A stretch of 64,000 nucleotides of DNA from Diospyros lotus (taxonomy: Eukaryota > Streptophyta > Magnoliopsida > Ericales > Ebenaceae): the NCBI RefSeq assembly GCF_014633365.1, contig NC_068349.1:33990753-34054752 (forward strand), given 5' to 3'. Shown here one piece after another: positions 11,811 through 23,117 of the stretch. The position numbers and the translations under genes were made by a program. Under the pieces are notes generated by a model, which saw only the letters and a program-made list of their open reading frames with translations, was not told the origin of the DNA and did no database searches. Every line of letters begins with the position of its first letter. Within the stretch, counting starts at the first letter, position 1.

Positions 11811-14800
11811 CAGAAGAAGGCTAGTGAGTCGTCCACCTCCCCATCCCCCTCATGATCCTTAGAGCTTGGAATATTAGGGGTTTAAATCACCCTACAAAGC
11901 AATGGGAGGCCCACTCCTTGATTTTTCAACATCATCTTAGGTTTTGTGCTCTTCTTGAGATCCGCATCCAGCTTAGCCGCTCTCAAGACATCGCCTGTAA
12001 TATTATGCCTCGTTGGTCTTGGCTTATGAACTATGAGTTTAGTCCCCAGGGGCGTATTTGGATTGGGTTTGATCCTAGTGTTTTCTTTGTGTCAGTTCTT
12101 GGAGGCTCGGATCAATTTCTTCATCTTTTATGTATTAGAGTTGCGGATTGTAAAGAGTTTGTTGTTTCTTGTATCTATGCCAGTTATGATAAGCCTGACC
12201 AGTCTCGATTATGGCATCGCCTTCTTTCCTTGGTGCCTAGCATTAATTTCTCCCCGTGGCTTCTTATGGGGGATTTTAATGTTTGTAAGCATTAGTATGA
12301 ACCCAAGGTGGTAATTTGGATCGTTCTCTAGGTATGGCTCGTTTTGCTGACTTCCTCAACCGAGCCTCCCTTCAAGATCTTTCCTTTAGTGGCCCTATTC
12401 TGACGTGGAATAACAGACGTTCAGGCTCTAATTGTATCTTTCACAAGTTGGATCGTGTTCTTGTTAATGATGGGTGGCTGGTGCAGTTTGGTGATAGCTC
12501 AACTTCCTTCCTTCTACCATGTATCTCGGATCACAGCCCTATGACGGTCTCCTTGCAGAATGATCAGGGCAGGAGAGGTGGGCCTTTTCGCTTCAATAAT
12601 CATTTGGTTGAGCACCTTTCCTTTGCTCAGACAGTTCAATCTTGTTGGGCCTTCAGGGTAGATGACTGGACTATGTATCGCCTTGTTAAAAAGCTCAAGG
12701 CTGTCAAGCATGGTCTCAAGTTCCTCAACACTAAGCAAGGTCATGTGACTTCATGTGTTTTAAGCCTTAGAGACCAGCTTCAGGAGATCCAGGGGCTTCT
12801 TTATTCCTCCCCCTCCGATGCCTCCCTTCGAGCCCATGAGTGTGACCTTTCTTGATCTTATTCGACTGCTTTGTCCTAAGAAAGTGAATTCTTTCGTCTT
12901 TGTGCCCGTATTCGCTGGAGTGGGAAGGGGATCGATGTTCCCATTTCTTTTTCCAACATATGCTTTCTAATAGTAATTTTCAACATATTCATAGTTTGAT
13001 CAGGTCTGATGGTTCTCCCACGTCCTCGGAGTCTGAGGTTCCTCAAGTCCTCATATCTCATTTCTATGATCTTCTTGGGCCCTGTTCTAGAGGGACTGCT
13101 TTCAGCCGTGAGTCGCTTGTCATGTATGTTGATAGGGCCATCTCCCCTGATGCTTGGCCAGATCTACTGAGAGATGTCTCGGATAAGGAGATCCAATTGA
13201 CTCTGTTCTCGATGGGGGATGATAAAGCCCCTGGTCCTGACGGTTTCACTATCAAGTTTTTTCGTCATGCTTGGGATATTATTGGGGCAAATTTTATAGC
13301 TGTTGTTTCTAGCTTTTTCCAGTCAGGTAAATTACTGGGTGAGATCAATGCTACTATCATCATCCTAGTGCCTAAGGTCCCCTACCCGGAGTCACCTAGC
13401 CAGTTCCATCTTATTTCTTGCTGTAACGTTGCCTATAAGGTCATCTCCAAGATTCTTTCCATTCGGATTAAGCCTCTGTTACCCCAGTTGGTCGATGTCT
13501 CCCAGACCGCCTTTGTGCCTGGTAGGTCTATAGATGACAATATCCTAATGGCACAGGAGTTGCTGCATCAATACCACATCCCAAAGGGTCCTGCCAAATG
13601 TGCTCTTAAGGTTGATCTTAGTAAGGCTTATGATTTGGTGGATTGGGATTTCCTTCTTTGTGTTCTGCACCGTATGAATTCCCCCCCTGCTTTGTCTCTT
13701 GGATCAAGGCCTGTGTGTCTACGACCTGTTTCTCAATTAAGGTTAATGGGATGCTCCATGATTTTTTCCCTGGTGGTCGAGGCCTTAAGCAAGGGGATCC
13801 TCTTTCCCCTTATCTCTTTGTCCTAATCATGCAAGTTCTCCATTGTATTGTCTCCTATCAATCGCACGGAGATGATTTCCATTTCCATTGGAAGTGTGAT
13901 AGGTAAGACATTGCCATGCTCATGTTTGCTGATGACCTCATGCTTTTTTCCAATGGTGACTTGGCTTCGGTCCGCATTCCAAAGCAATGCCTTGATCGCT
14001 TTGCTATGATGTCTGGGTTAGAGGCGAATCTAACTAAAAGTGATTGCTTTGTTTGTTGTGATGACCCTAATCTTTGTCCTTCTCTAATGCAGGAATCAGG
14101 TTTTAGGCAGGGCTCTCTTCCTATTCGCTATCTTGGGATTCCCCTTATCTCGAAGCAACTTACTTATAATGATTGTCGTCCTATCTTGGACCATGTTCGT
14201 TCCAAAGTTGCTTCTTGGACGGGTCGCCTCCTTTCTTTTACGGGCCGTCTCCAGCTTGTCCAATCTGTCTTATCTACCATTCATGTGTTTTGGGCATCAA
14301 TTTTTGTGCTCCCCAAGAAGGTTCTTAAGGAAGTGGAGAAAGTCATTCGTGCTTTCTTATGGGATGGTCCGGACTTGTCTCCCTATAAAGCTAAGGTTGC
14401 TTGGTCTGATATTTGTTTCCCAAAAGATCAAGGAGGCCTTGGTTTGTGCCCCCTTTATATCTGGAACCAAGCTCTTGCAACCAAATTGATCTGGCGCCTC
14501 ATGCATGCCTCTTCTGAGTCCCTTTGGATTAGATGGATCCACTCGTACTGTATTAAGGACTCTTGTTCCTGGCTTCTTACGCCTCCTTACTCTTGTATGT
14601 GGTATTGGCATAGGATCCTTAACCTTAGGGGCGTTGTTCGTTCATTTCTTCGTTGGAAAATTAGCAATGGTCGTCATGTTTTTCTCTGGCATGACTAATG
14701 GCATCCCTTCGGTGTGCTGGTCGATTACTTCTCTCGTTCCTCGCCTTGGAGGACGGGTATCTCTTCTATAGCTAAGGTCTCCTCCATTATCTCTCATGGA

Positions 14801-15784
14801 ACCTGGTCATGGCCCCTTATGCAGTTCTCGAGAGAAGCTCAGCTGATTGTGGAGTCTTTGTCGAGTCCTCCTCGTAGTCTTGTCCCTAACCTCCCTTGGT
14901 GGATCCCTGCGCTTGACAACTATTTCTCAATCCGCTCTGTTATGAGTATGTTGAGATGTAAGAGACCTTAGGTCCCTTGGTTTCATTTGGTCTAGCACTC
15001 CTCTGGGGTCCCATCCTATGCTTTTATCCTTTGGCTTGCCATTAAGGAGCACATTTTTACTTTGGATCGATTAAACCTATATTTGGCTTTTCCTAACAGG
15101 TGTTTCTTATGCAGAGGCGCGATGGAGAGCCATAGCCACTTATTGTTTAGCTGTGTTTATTCTAAACGGGTTTTGCAGAATCTTAGACGTCATGTGAAGT
15201 TTGCTTGGCCCTTGAGAAGTTGGGAGTGGGGTGTTTGCTGGGCTACTCATCGGTTGCGTGGTAAATCTCCGTGAGTGGTGGGTCACCGGCTTACTCTTCA
15301 AGTGGTAGTCTATTTTATTTGGCGTGAGCATAACAACCGATGCTTTCGGGATAGTGAGCATCATTCCACCCAGCTTGCACTCCAAATCCGGCAGGTGGTT
15401 TGGGTGAGGCTGGCCTTCATGTAGTTTTCTTGGTCCCTGTAGAGCATTGCCCTAGTTCGTTTCTGGCGTCTCCCTCATACATGCCTCTGCTCATGTCCGA
15501 GTGCTTGATTTTTTTCACTTGGAGGTCTTGTTGTAGGTCTTCAATTGCTTTGACGGTTCATATGTCTATGGTTCTTTTGTTTTCACTGTGTCTGCCTTTT
15601 GTGGCTTTTCTCTTGCCACGTATGTTTGTGGCGGTGTGTTCCGTCCTTTTTCCTTCAGTTAGTTGGTGTTGTTGGTTTGTTCTCTGCTTAGGGTATTCCC
15701 CTGTTGTGTTCTTAGTCGCTATTGCACTGGGCTCTTTTGTTCTATAAAATTCTTATTTATAGAAAAAAAGAAAAAAGAAAAAAT
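11811..15784 (+). mobile_element. 5'-truncated L1-type LINE retrotransposon
   Basis: A non-LTR element of about 3.97 kb flanked by an 11-bp target duplication ATATATATAGC (11800-11810 and 15785-15795). It ends in a T/G-rich 3' UTR, an ATAAAATTC signal and an A-rich tail (15743-15784). It starts at the endonuclease, so ORF1 and the 5' UTR are missing, as is common when reverse transcription stops early. The equivalent place in the other units and in the inverted copy near 38255 is empty. The 3' UTR (about 15280-15740) has open frames with no coding resemblance. Confidence 0.92.
11852..15274 (+). pseudogene. Degenerate LINE ORF2: AP endonuclease, reverse transcriptase, zinc-binding C-terminus
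   Basis: Recognisable pieces in order: endonuclease 11852-12295 (NIRGLN near the start, MGDFNV near the end) and 12316-12855 (SDHSPM motif); reverse transcriptase from 12900 (KAPGPDG, KVDLSKAYD), GLKQGDPLSPY in 13643-13906, and FADDLMLF from 13916 with the thumb region to 14698; a Cys/His-rich segment (CFLC...H...C) in 15062-15274. The pieces lie in several frames, with at least three frameshifts and several stops (12295, 12855, 13906, 14698, 14971), so this copy cannot make an active protein. The catalytic Asp pair of the reverse transcriptase motif is retained as FADD. Confidence 0.9.
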
Positions 15785-15795
15785 ATATATATAGC

Positions 15796-16708
15796 TAGAA
15801 AACACGCACTAAAGTAAGAGAAAATGTTATTTGTACAACTATAAGCACTAAAATAAGAGAAAATGTAATTTGTACATGATGTTCTTATGTTTTGACAGGC
15901 ACATAATTACAAGTATTTCTTTAAGGAATTGACGACACTTCTTTATAAATTATCAACTATTTTTCGAAAATTATAAGCATTTTTGTTGTACGTAAAAAGT
16001 GTATAATTATCAAAAAAAATAGAAAAAAATACTTAAAACTCTATAATTTTAAAAATATATTTATAACACTTCTTTATAGTTAATAGTTTCACGAAAAAAT
16101 GTTATTAATTAATTGAAAAAATACTTATAATTTTATAAATATTAAATATATTATTAACAAATTGTGTTCTCACCAAAACTAAAAGATAAATGTTCAATAA
16201 AAATTATTTTTATTAATTCTTTCTTTTTTTTTTCATCAGAATAAATAAAAGAGATCTTTAATTGTTTTTAAAAATTTACGATTTTACGATTTAATTTTAT
16301 GAACCCTACTTCGATCCCACTTAAAATCTTAATTTTAACAACCTTCTTTTATTAACATTCTATATTGAATCTTATACATTTATATTAATATGGCACATAA
16401 TATAATATATCAATGCATAAGTATCCTAAAAAATATCAAATTTGCGTATAAAAATAATATTTTTGTTGTATTTAATGGATCTTTTGGATGATTTAGGTGT
16501 GCATTGGCTTGTGAAAGCTTTTAACGGACTACAATTGTATAAAAATATCAATTGTAACTTTCCATTACAATTGATAAGCGAGGGCTGAAAAAGAAAATAA
16601 AGCACAATTTTGGTCAAAAAAGAAATAACAACAAAATACCCTCAACTAAACTAAATGCGACATGGGAACCTCTATATATACAAGAGGGAGGGAGGGAGAG
16701 AGAGAGAC
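15796..16708 (+). repeat. Upstream flank of unit 2, right of the LINE, with orphan promoter
   Basis: Matches 790-1405 plus 3957-4690 without the solo LTR; a second empty site for that LTR lies near 16340. It ends with the TATATATA motif (16673-16680) and GA-rich start region that precede ZFWD in copies 1 and 2, but no ZFWD gene follows. Confidence 0.75.
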
Positions 16709-16745
16709 AAGGGCGGATCCATGCATGAGCAGACACAATTAACTA
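16709..16745. other. Deletion junction where the unit 2 ZFWD gene was lost
   Basis: Left of this point the sequence follows the ZFWD upstream flank (to the equivalent of about 4700). Right of about 16745 it follows the downstream flank (equivalent of about 8280). The whole gene is absent. The short filler contains CAAGGGCGGATCCA, the terminal motif of the hAT-type MITEs at 39234 and 43447, so a MITE end sits at the breakpoint. Confidence 0.7.
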
Positions 16746-18343
16746 TGCCAAAGTAAGCTCATTAACTAATGATTGTATACTTCACTAATGACTGTATACT
16801 TCTATGTTTGTTTATGGGTAGCCTTCCAACATCATTTGGATCAAATTATACTAATTTGTTATTGGCTTCATGATCATTTCATTGAAGACATATAAATAAG
16901 AATACCATATTGCTATTTGTATATAGTGTTTTGATTTTATATTTTATATTTATAACATTATAAGTATTTTTTCAAGTAATCAACAACATTTTTTTCTTGA
17001 ATCTATCAATTACTTTTCAAAGAATATATAAACACTTTAAAAGGTAAAAGTGTTTTTAATTTTTGAAAACATTACTAGCCGATTAAATATGACTTTTAAT
17101 TAACTAAATATGAAGCGGAATAAAAAGCACCGATCAAAATTGACAAAGATAAATTGATCACGAGATGAACCACAAATAGTCAACAAATCAACTGGTACAT
17201 CATAGAAGATGTCAATTAAAGATAATTGTGAGTTAGCTATCTTTTGTCAAAAAATGAGAACAGATAAAAATTTTCTTTTTGAAACAAAACCAAAAAACTC
17301 ATTAGAGAATCTTTCTAGGAGATTCTAAAGCTACCGACAATGAAGAGATAATGATTAAGGTTGTCAATAATAAAAAGTTCCACAAGTTAGAGATGCGGAT
17401 ACTAAAGAAACTATTGTTACAAATATCAGGTTGTGAATCAATACGATCAGAATTGCTCAAATCAACTAATTTATTGAGAAAGATCTTATGATGTCCATGA
17501 ACAAGTTGAACAAAGGAAGTAAATTTGATTTTTATCTTTGATGAGATCGCGATTTTGGGAACGTCTTTCCACTTTAGGCAAGATTAATCTATATCTTCCC
17601 ATCCTCAATTGGCGTTATCTTTGTAAGAGGGTAGCGTAACGACAGTGTCACATTTTCTTTGGTTGTCCTTACTCCAAAAGGATTTTGATTTCTTCAGGAA
17701 ACAAGCGAAATTCAACTTGCCTTGGTCACGATGAGACCAAGGTGTCAAGTGGGTTACTAGGTGACGGTGCGGTAAGAACCCATGGGGGATCTTTAACCGC
17801 CTTATTCTACAAGCTTCTATTTATTTCATATGGCAGGAACGGAGCAATCGTTGGGTTTACAACAAGAAAAGGTCAGCATCCCAATTTATTTATCTGATCC
17901 AGAGTCTTGTACGGTCTTTTCTGTCCATTTTGCATTTTCCTTAGTCTCACCAGGGGTTAGCTTTTGCTCACTTTTAGCATCTTTCGTCAACATGTCTGAA
18001 ATAATTATCTAGGCTTTCGCTCTTTGTCTTTGATGCCAAGATCTGTTTTTTTCTTTTGATGTGTTAGTTTGTCTCTATGTTTCTTGTATTGTTAATCGGG
18101 GCATGCCCTATCCTTTCATCAGTTAGGGTCAAGCATTGCAACCCTTTAACGGCTTTCGTGATAGTTAAAGGTATGGAAAGTTTAAAAGATTGGCCACTAC
18201 TATTTTTTGAACTACTTAGTAAATGGGGATTGTCATCATAAAATGTCAACTTTCATGTCAAACGGTGGCTTGAAATACAAGTATGCTTTGCACTCTAAAC
18301 TATTATTTAGGAGAGTAATCGGGTGTCTCCATCATAAAATGTT
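16746..18343 (+). repeat. Downstream flank of unit 2, first part; no gene
   Basis: Follows 8280-9850 of unit 1 with small differences. The frames seen here are not conserved between the two units, so I treat it as non-coding. Confidence 0.65.
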
Positions 18344-20905
18344 TGTAACACCCCGCTTTACCGAGCGCGTTATAACTTGGGACAATTTCGGGACAATAAA
18401 TTTTTTTTCTTCTTTCAAACACTAAAACTAAACCACATCATTCCTCGAAATCGTCCCAGAATTTCCATCTATTAATCTCGAAAGAGAATCACTTACACAT
18501 CAAATGCGAAAGCAATGATCGAAACCTAATATCTTAACATTAATCATAAATAAATTCTTACATCTTCAACATTCCTCAAAACGTTCAAAATCTAAAGTAG
18601 TAGAACTTAAATACAGGGGCTACGTTACATACATTTCATTTCTCATGCACTCTGCTAAGTGCCATTTCATGCCTCATTTATTCTCGTATCTGCTACAATC
18701 TCCACCTAGAACGTTTGAATATTCCAGGGGCAAAATCCAAGTTAGGTGATGAACTATCGAAGTAAAGGTACAGAAAACATATTTCGTGGATGAATGCAAT
18801 GTCTTTCATCGTAAGTGTCAACTGCACCCCTCATGCTACCTACCATTTTTGCGGCCCCCTCTTTCGAAGCCGAGGTATATGGGTGCACCTTTAGTAAAGT
18901 AGTGGTGCCAGTTCGTACTCCCTACGGCCTCAAATGCGAGTGATCAATGATATCAACGTGTATTTATGCATTTCATAATCATGTCATGTATGCAGTCTAC
19001 GTGATGGATACATATCAGGGCATGTCAATATGATGAAAACATTTTCGAGGAACTTAAACCAAACATTTTCCATAAAATAACTTTAATTAGGGAGTACCAC
19101 TTACCTTCTCAAGCTTATTGGGCTACCTCGATATCAGTGCCTTGCCTCGATTTGCGTGTCAATCTCAAATTTACACAAATCTCTTCAACTTCAGCCTCAA
19201 AGTATCCTAATTACCATAATTATTTAAATAAACATTAAAAGCATTTTTCCATAATTTCTGGCATTTTCTTTAATTTTCTTTCTATTTCTTCCTAATTTTC
19301 CCCAATAAATCCAAACTAAATATTTCTAGAATATTTTCTCAAATATTCTTCTACGACAATTCATAAAATAATATTCTTAAATTTCTGGAATTTTCTAAGA
19401 AATTTTACTTACCTTAGCTTAGCATCTCTGACTTCCTCAGTATGCGTGCTCTATCCTTGAAATGCGTGTCCGGACCGTTTTTCTCGCCAAAATCACCGGG
19501 ATATTACCGAAATATAATTTCCTATCTTTTGAGATTTTTCTAGGATTTTTTCGACATTTTCCCATTTAATTTTTCCTTTTCTTTTATTTCTTTTTCTTTT
19601 TCTTTTTCTTTTCTTTTCTTTTTTTTCTCCCTTTCTTCTTCCTCCTCCTCCCTCCTACAAGACCTGCAACTAAATCTTCTTCTTCTCTTTTTTTTTTTTT
19701 TTCTTCCTTTCTTCTTCCTCCTCATTCTTCTTCTTCTTCTTCTTCCTTCTCTTCTCTTCTTCTTCCTCTCATTTCTTCTTCTTCTTCTTATTTTTCTTCC
19801 TTTCTCCATTACCGAACCAGCACCCTCCGCGCACACAGCGCTTGCTGCTGCCAGCACCCGGCCCTCCTGCCAGTGGCCGCCGCTTGCCAGCGCCACCACG
19901 CGCCTCCCCCGTCGCCCCCGTTGCCTACACAGCTTCGCCGGTAGCTGATCACGGCCGCCTTCGGTCTTTGACTCTCGGCTGGTTGCTGCTCGTGCATCCA
20001 TGGCCGCCCGCAACCTTGGGAGCTCGCGGCTATGGCCGCTTGCTGTGGCGGTTTGCTTTGCCACTCCGCGCCCCATTGCCTCAGCTGACCTCTCCCTCAT
20101 GATCTCCTCTCTCTCTCTCTGCCTTGCTCACCCACGCTCGCTGCCATTTCTCCTTGCTTCCATTTGCCCACATCTCCTCCCCTTTTATAGCCGAATTCCA
20201 CCCTCCACTCACCACTTTTGCCCATACTTCCTTGCGTGCAAAACCCTCTTAGCGTGAGAATCACTTCACTTGCTGCCATGGCTCTGCAGAGTATGGCATG
20301 GGATTTGAAGTTGCAGGGGGCGTGGCCATTGCGTGCCACTACACGCATATATATATATAATTATATATTATACTAATTTATTATTAAAGAAAAATACGTA
20401 TAAACCTCAATTTTCTTCTTAATCTCACTAGAATAATTCTCTAATTGCAATAATATTCTCAAACACTGAATTAAATTACATTTTAATACAGAAAACATAA
20501 AATTAATAATTTTGAAACTTAGTTAAAAAGATGATTTCGCCCCAGTGTCCTCACCGAGTTGTGGTTTCATCCAGAAATCACTGAAGGGTTGCTCATTACG
20601 CAAAACCGGAGCCCTTCTAGGATTCCGTTGATTTTTCGGGAGTCTCCTACAACGATTCGGTTTTACAGTCTAAATAGCAGTTGTATTTTAGTTGTACCAA
20701 AAATTGTTCCTGATCTGATTTCTTTCGATACCATAAATCTTATCTCGATACGCTCGTAGAAACCATATAATTTTTCTTAGGCAATTTCACTCTGAGGTAC
20801 TCCCTGCAGTCGATTCAGTACTTATAACTATTATCAAACCAATTTTTCGATATTCTAAACTTATTAAAATTACGTGGCAACCTTATCTAAACATGGGGTA
20901 TTACA
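18344..20905. mobile_element. Solo LTR of the same long-LTR family, copy 2
   Basis: A 2562-bp insertion with ends TGTAACACCCC and GGGTATTACA flanked by the 5-bp duplication ATGTT (18339-18343 and 20906-20910). Unit 1 has the uninterrupted target near 9860. It is collinear with 1406-3951, including the TTC-rich tract (about 19560-19800) and the GC-rich part (19810-20090), but both tracts differ in length. No internal retroviral-type genes. The long Lys/Arg/Glu frame on the minus strand over the pyrimidine tract is a composition artefact. Confidence 0.85.
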
Positions 20906-22217
20906 ATGTTGACATTTATGCTGAAAGCCAAGTAATGCTTAGAAAGGTATTATGTGTGTGACCTATGTGCTCTCTATTCTATTTTTAGGGGAGTAACTAG
21001 GTGTTTTGATCATTAAATATTGGCATTCGTGTCGAAAGCATAATAATGCTTAGCTAGATGAAAATATGACAGCCCTGTCTTCTTGAAAGCAATTGTGGCT
21101 ATTTGGCGGCATCCTCTAGTAATTTTTTTTTTATTTGTTGTGAGGAATGACTCTTTTCATTTTGGTTGATGGGTTCATGGTGTTTTGTGGTTAAGTCTAA
21201 TTAATTGTTTCTTTGTGAGGATCTGGGTATGGCCTAGTTTTTGTTGTAGTGCCCTTGTAGACTCTTCACGTTGGTAGTTTTTTTCTTATCTTTTGTTTTT
21301 GCTCGGAGCATGCGATAGCTTAATTGTTGTACCATCTTTTTTCCGTTCAATAAAATTCTCATTTATAGAAAAAAAGAAAATAAATAAAAAATCATACAAA
21401 AATTATTTAAGGTACAACATAGATCGTGATTGAATACATTCTCTCATTTTATTTTTTTTTTTTTGTGTTTTTCAATTTTGCTAAACAATTTGGAGAGTCA
21501 CTGAAATGGCCGAACAACCTCGGGAATAGGCCGTTGGAACAATTAAAAAGAGTTTCAAAGGCTTGCTCAAGCAGCCACTTTGACCTCTCTTATTGTCCCT
21601 CTCTAGATTTTTATAATTTTTGAGATTTCACATACTTATTATACACTTTTTTATAAGTGAAGAACATATTTTCACAAATTTTTTTGCTCTAAGTTATTTT
21701 TTTTTAACAAAAAGACTATTAAAAATCTCCTGCATTGGCAATAAACCGGATTTTTTAGGTTTTAGGTCTTGGTTTTTCCACTTGTCAGGACTTGACCAAA
21801 ATTTATTCTTTCAAAAATTTTCCCATCTTTAATTAAGGAACTTTATTTTTCGCTAAGTATATTTGGGACCTTTATGATTGGTGACTAATTCAAGAAATTT
21901 CAAACACTTGGCAAAATATAAAGTTCAAAGAATGTTTGGGATAAACTTAAAGTTTATAAAATATACCCTCAATTTATTTTTCAATTTCATTGCCGTGGGA
22001 GTTAAGGGGGGGGGGGGGGGAGGGAAGGGAAGGGAGAGAGGGTATTTTGTAAATTTTTAACAATTTAAGGGTAATAAAATAATGGTACAAGAAAATTGGG
22101 ACAAAATTTGCATAGTAAAAGTAATTGTTATCAATTGATTAATTTCACATATATATACTTTTTATTTGTAAACTAAAAATTATGGATACTAAGTTTATTT
22201 TATCAACATCAGAGTAG
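20906..22217 (+). repeat. Downstream flank of unit 2, second part, with LINE tail remnant
   Basis: Matches 9860-11107. It holds the second copy of the old LINE tail (21121-21390), a 15-nt poly-G run (22006-22020) that unit 1 lacks, and ends with the TAG target of the next insertion. No gene. Confidence 0.65.
21121..21390 (+). mobile_element. Old LINE 3'-end remnant (unit 2 copy)
   Basis: Same T-rich tract, TTCAATAAAA signal and A-rich tail as 10081-10340. It shares its position in the unit, so both descend from one insertion before duplication. Confidence 0.5.
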
Positions 22218-23117
22218 CACTACAACAAAAAACACTTATTGAGACATTTTTTTTATGACATTTTTTAAAAAGTGCCCTATATAATATTATTTTAATACAC
22301 AATTTAAAGAAGTGCCTCAATAAAATAATTCTAATGAGACGCAGAGATGCAGTGCCCTGATAGAAAAATCTAATAAGATAGAATTTTTGAAGTGTCTTAA
22401 TAAAATAATTCTTATGAGGCATTTTGATAAAGTGCCCTAACAGAAAAATTTAATAGGATAGAATTTTTGAAATGCCCTAATAAAATAATTTTAATGAGAC
22501 ATTTTCATAAAGTGCCCTAATAGAAAAATCTAATAGAGTAGAATTTTTTAAGTGCCCTAATAAAATAATTATAATGAGACACTTTGATGAAATATCCTAA
22601 TAGAGTCGATTTACTATAAAATTAATATAGGCGCAATTACAGACCAGGTGGTCTTGCGGACCAGGTGGTCACACATGTGCATGAGGAATGAAAGGTCCAA
22701 ACTTCGAGCCAATGGGGAAGCGAGCACGGTAGAGTTATTTTTCAGCCTGCCATTTGGCCATTTCATGGGGCGCCACGTGGTCACGCGCGGAGAGAAGGAT
22801 TTGCCGTAAGAATCATGCGGAAAGGAAAGGTCTTGCGGCCTCAAGACAATAAGAACCACATTTGTTTTTAAGACATTTTTAAATGTCATTATATGTTTAA
22901 ATTTACAGTTATTTTTGAGATATTTTTAAATATCGCTACATGTAAAACTAAGAGGGATATCTTGATAGATTTATATAGCATTTATAAGTGTCTCAATAAG
23001 TTTTGGGAGCACAATTACACGTGACACTTTTATTAGTGCCCTAATAGCTAAAATGCCCTAATAAATTACATGTTGTGGTGTTTTTAAAGGCCTCTTAATC
23101 TCAAAATTGTTGTAGTG
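22218..23117. mobile_element. CACTA-type non-autonomous DNA transposon, 900 bp
   Basis: Terminal inverted repeats CACTACAACAA...TTGTTGTAGTG with 3-bp target duplication TAG (22215-22217 and 23118-23120). The empty site with one TAG is at about 11108. Subterminal regions carry repeated motifs of the form AGTGCCCTAATA with ATTTTAATGAGAC-like spacers, as expected for transposase-binding arrays. The centre (about 22635-22865) is more GC-rich and unrelated to the repeats, possibly captured DNA. No transposase. The end of a second copy is at 1-111. Confidence 0.85.

Noticed and set aside
15400..15747. Hydrophobic 115-residue frame after the LINE reverse transcriptase
   Set aside because: Lies in the T/G-rich LINE 3' UTR, just before the A-rich tail; no known domain.
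18358..18400. Reading the GCGCGTTATAAC region of the long LTRs as a host promoter
   Set aside because: It lies just inside the LTR start in both copies, so it belongs to the element; no host gene follows.
19540..20100. 186-residue Lys/Arg/Glu-rich frame on the minus strand
   Set aside because: Antisense of the TTC-rich tract in solo LTR 2; length and composition follow the repeat, not a protein family.
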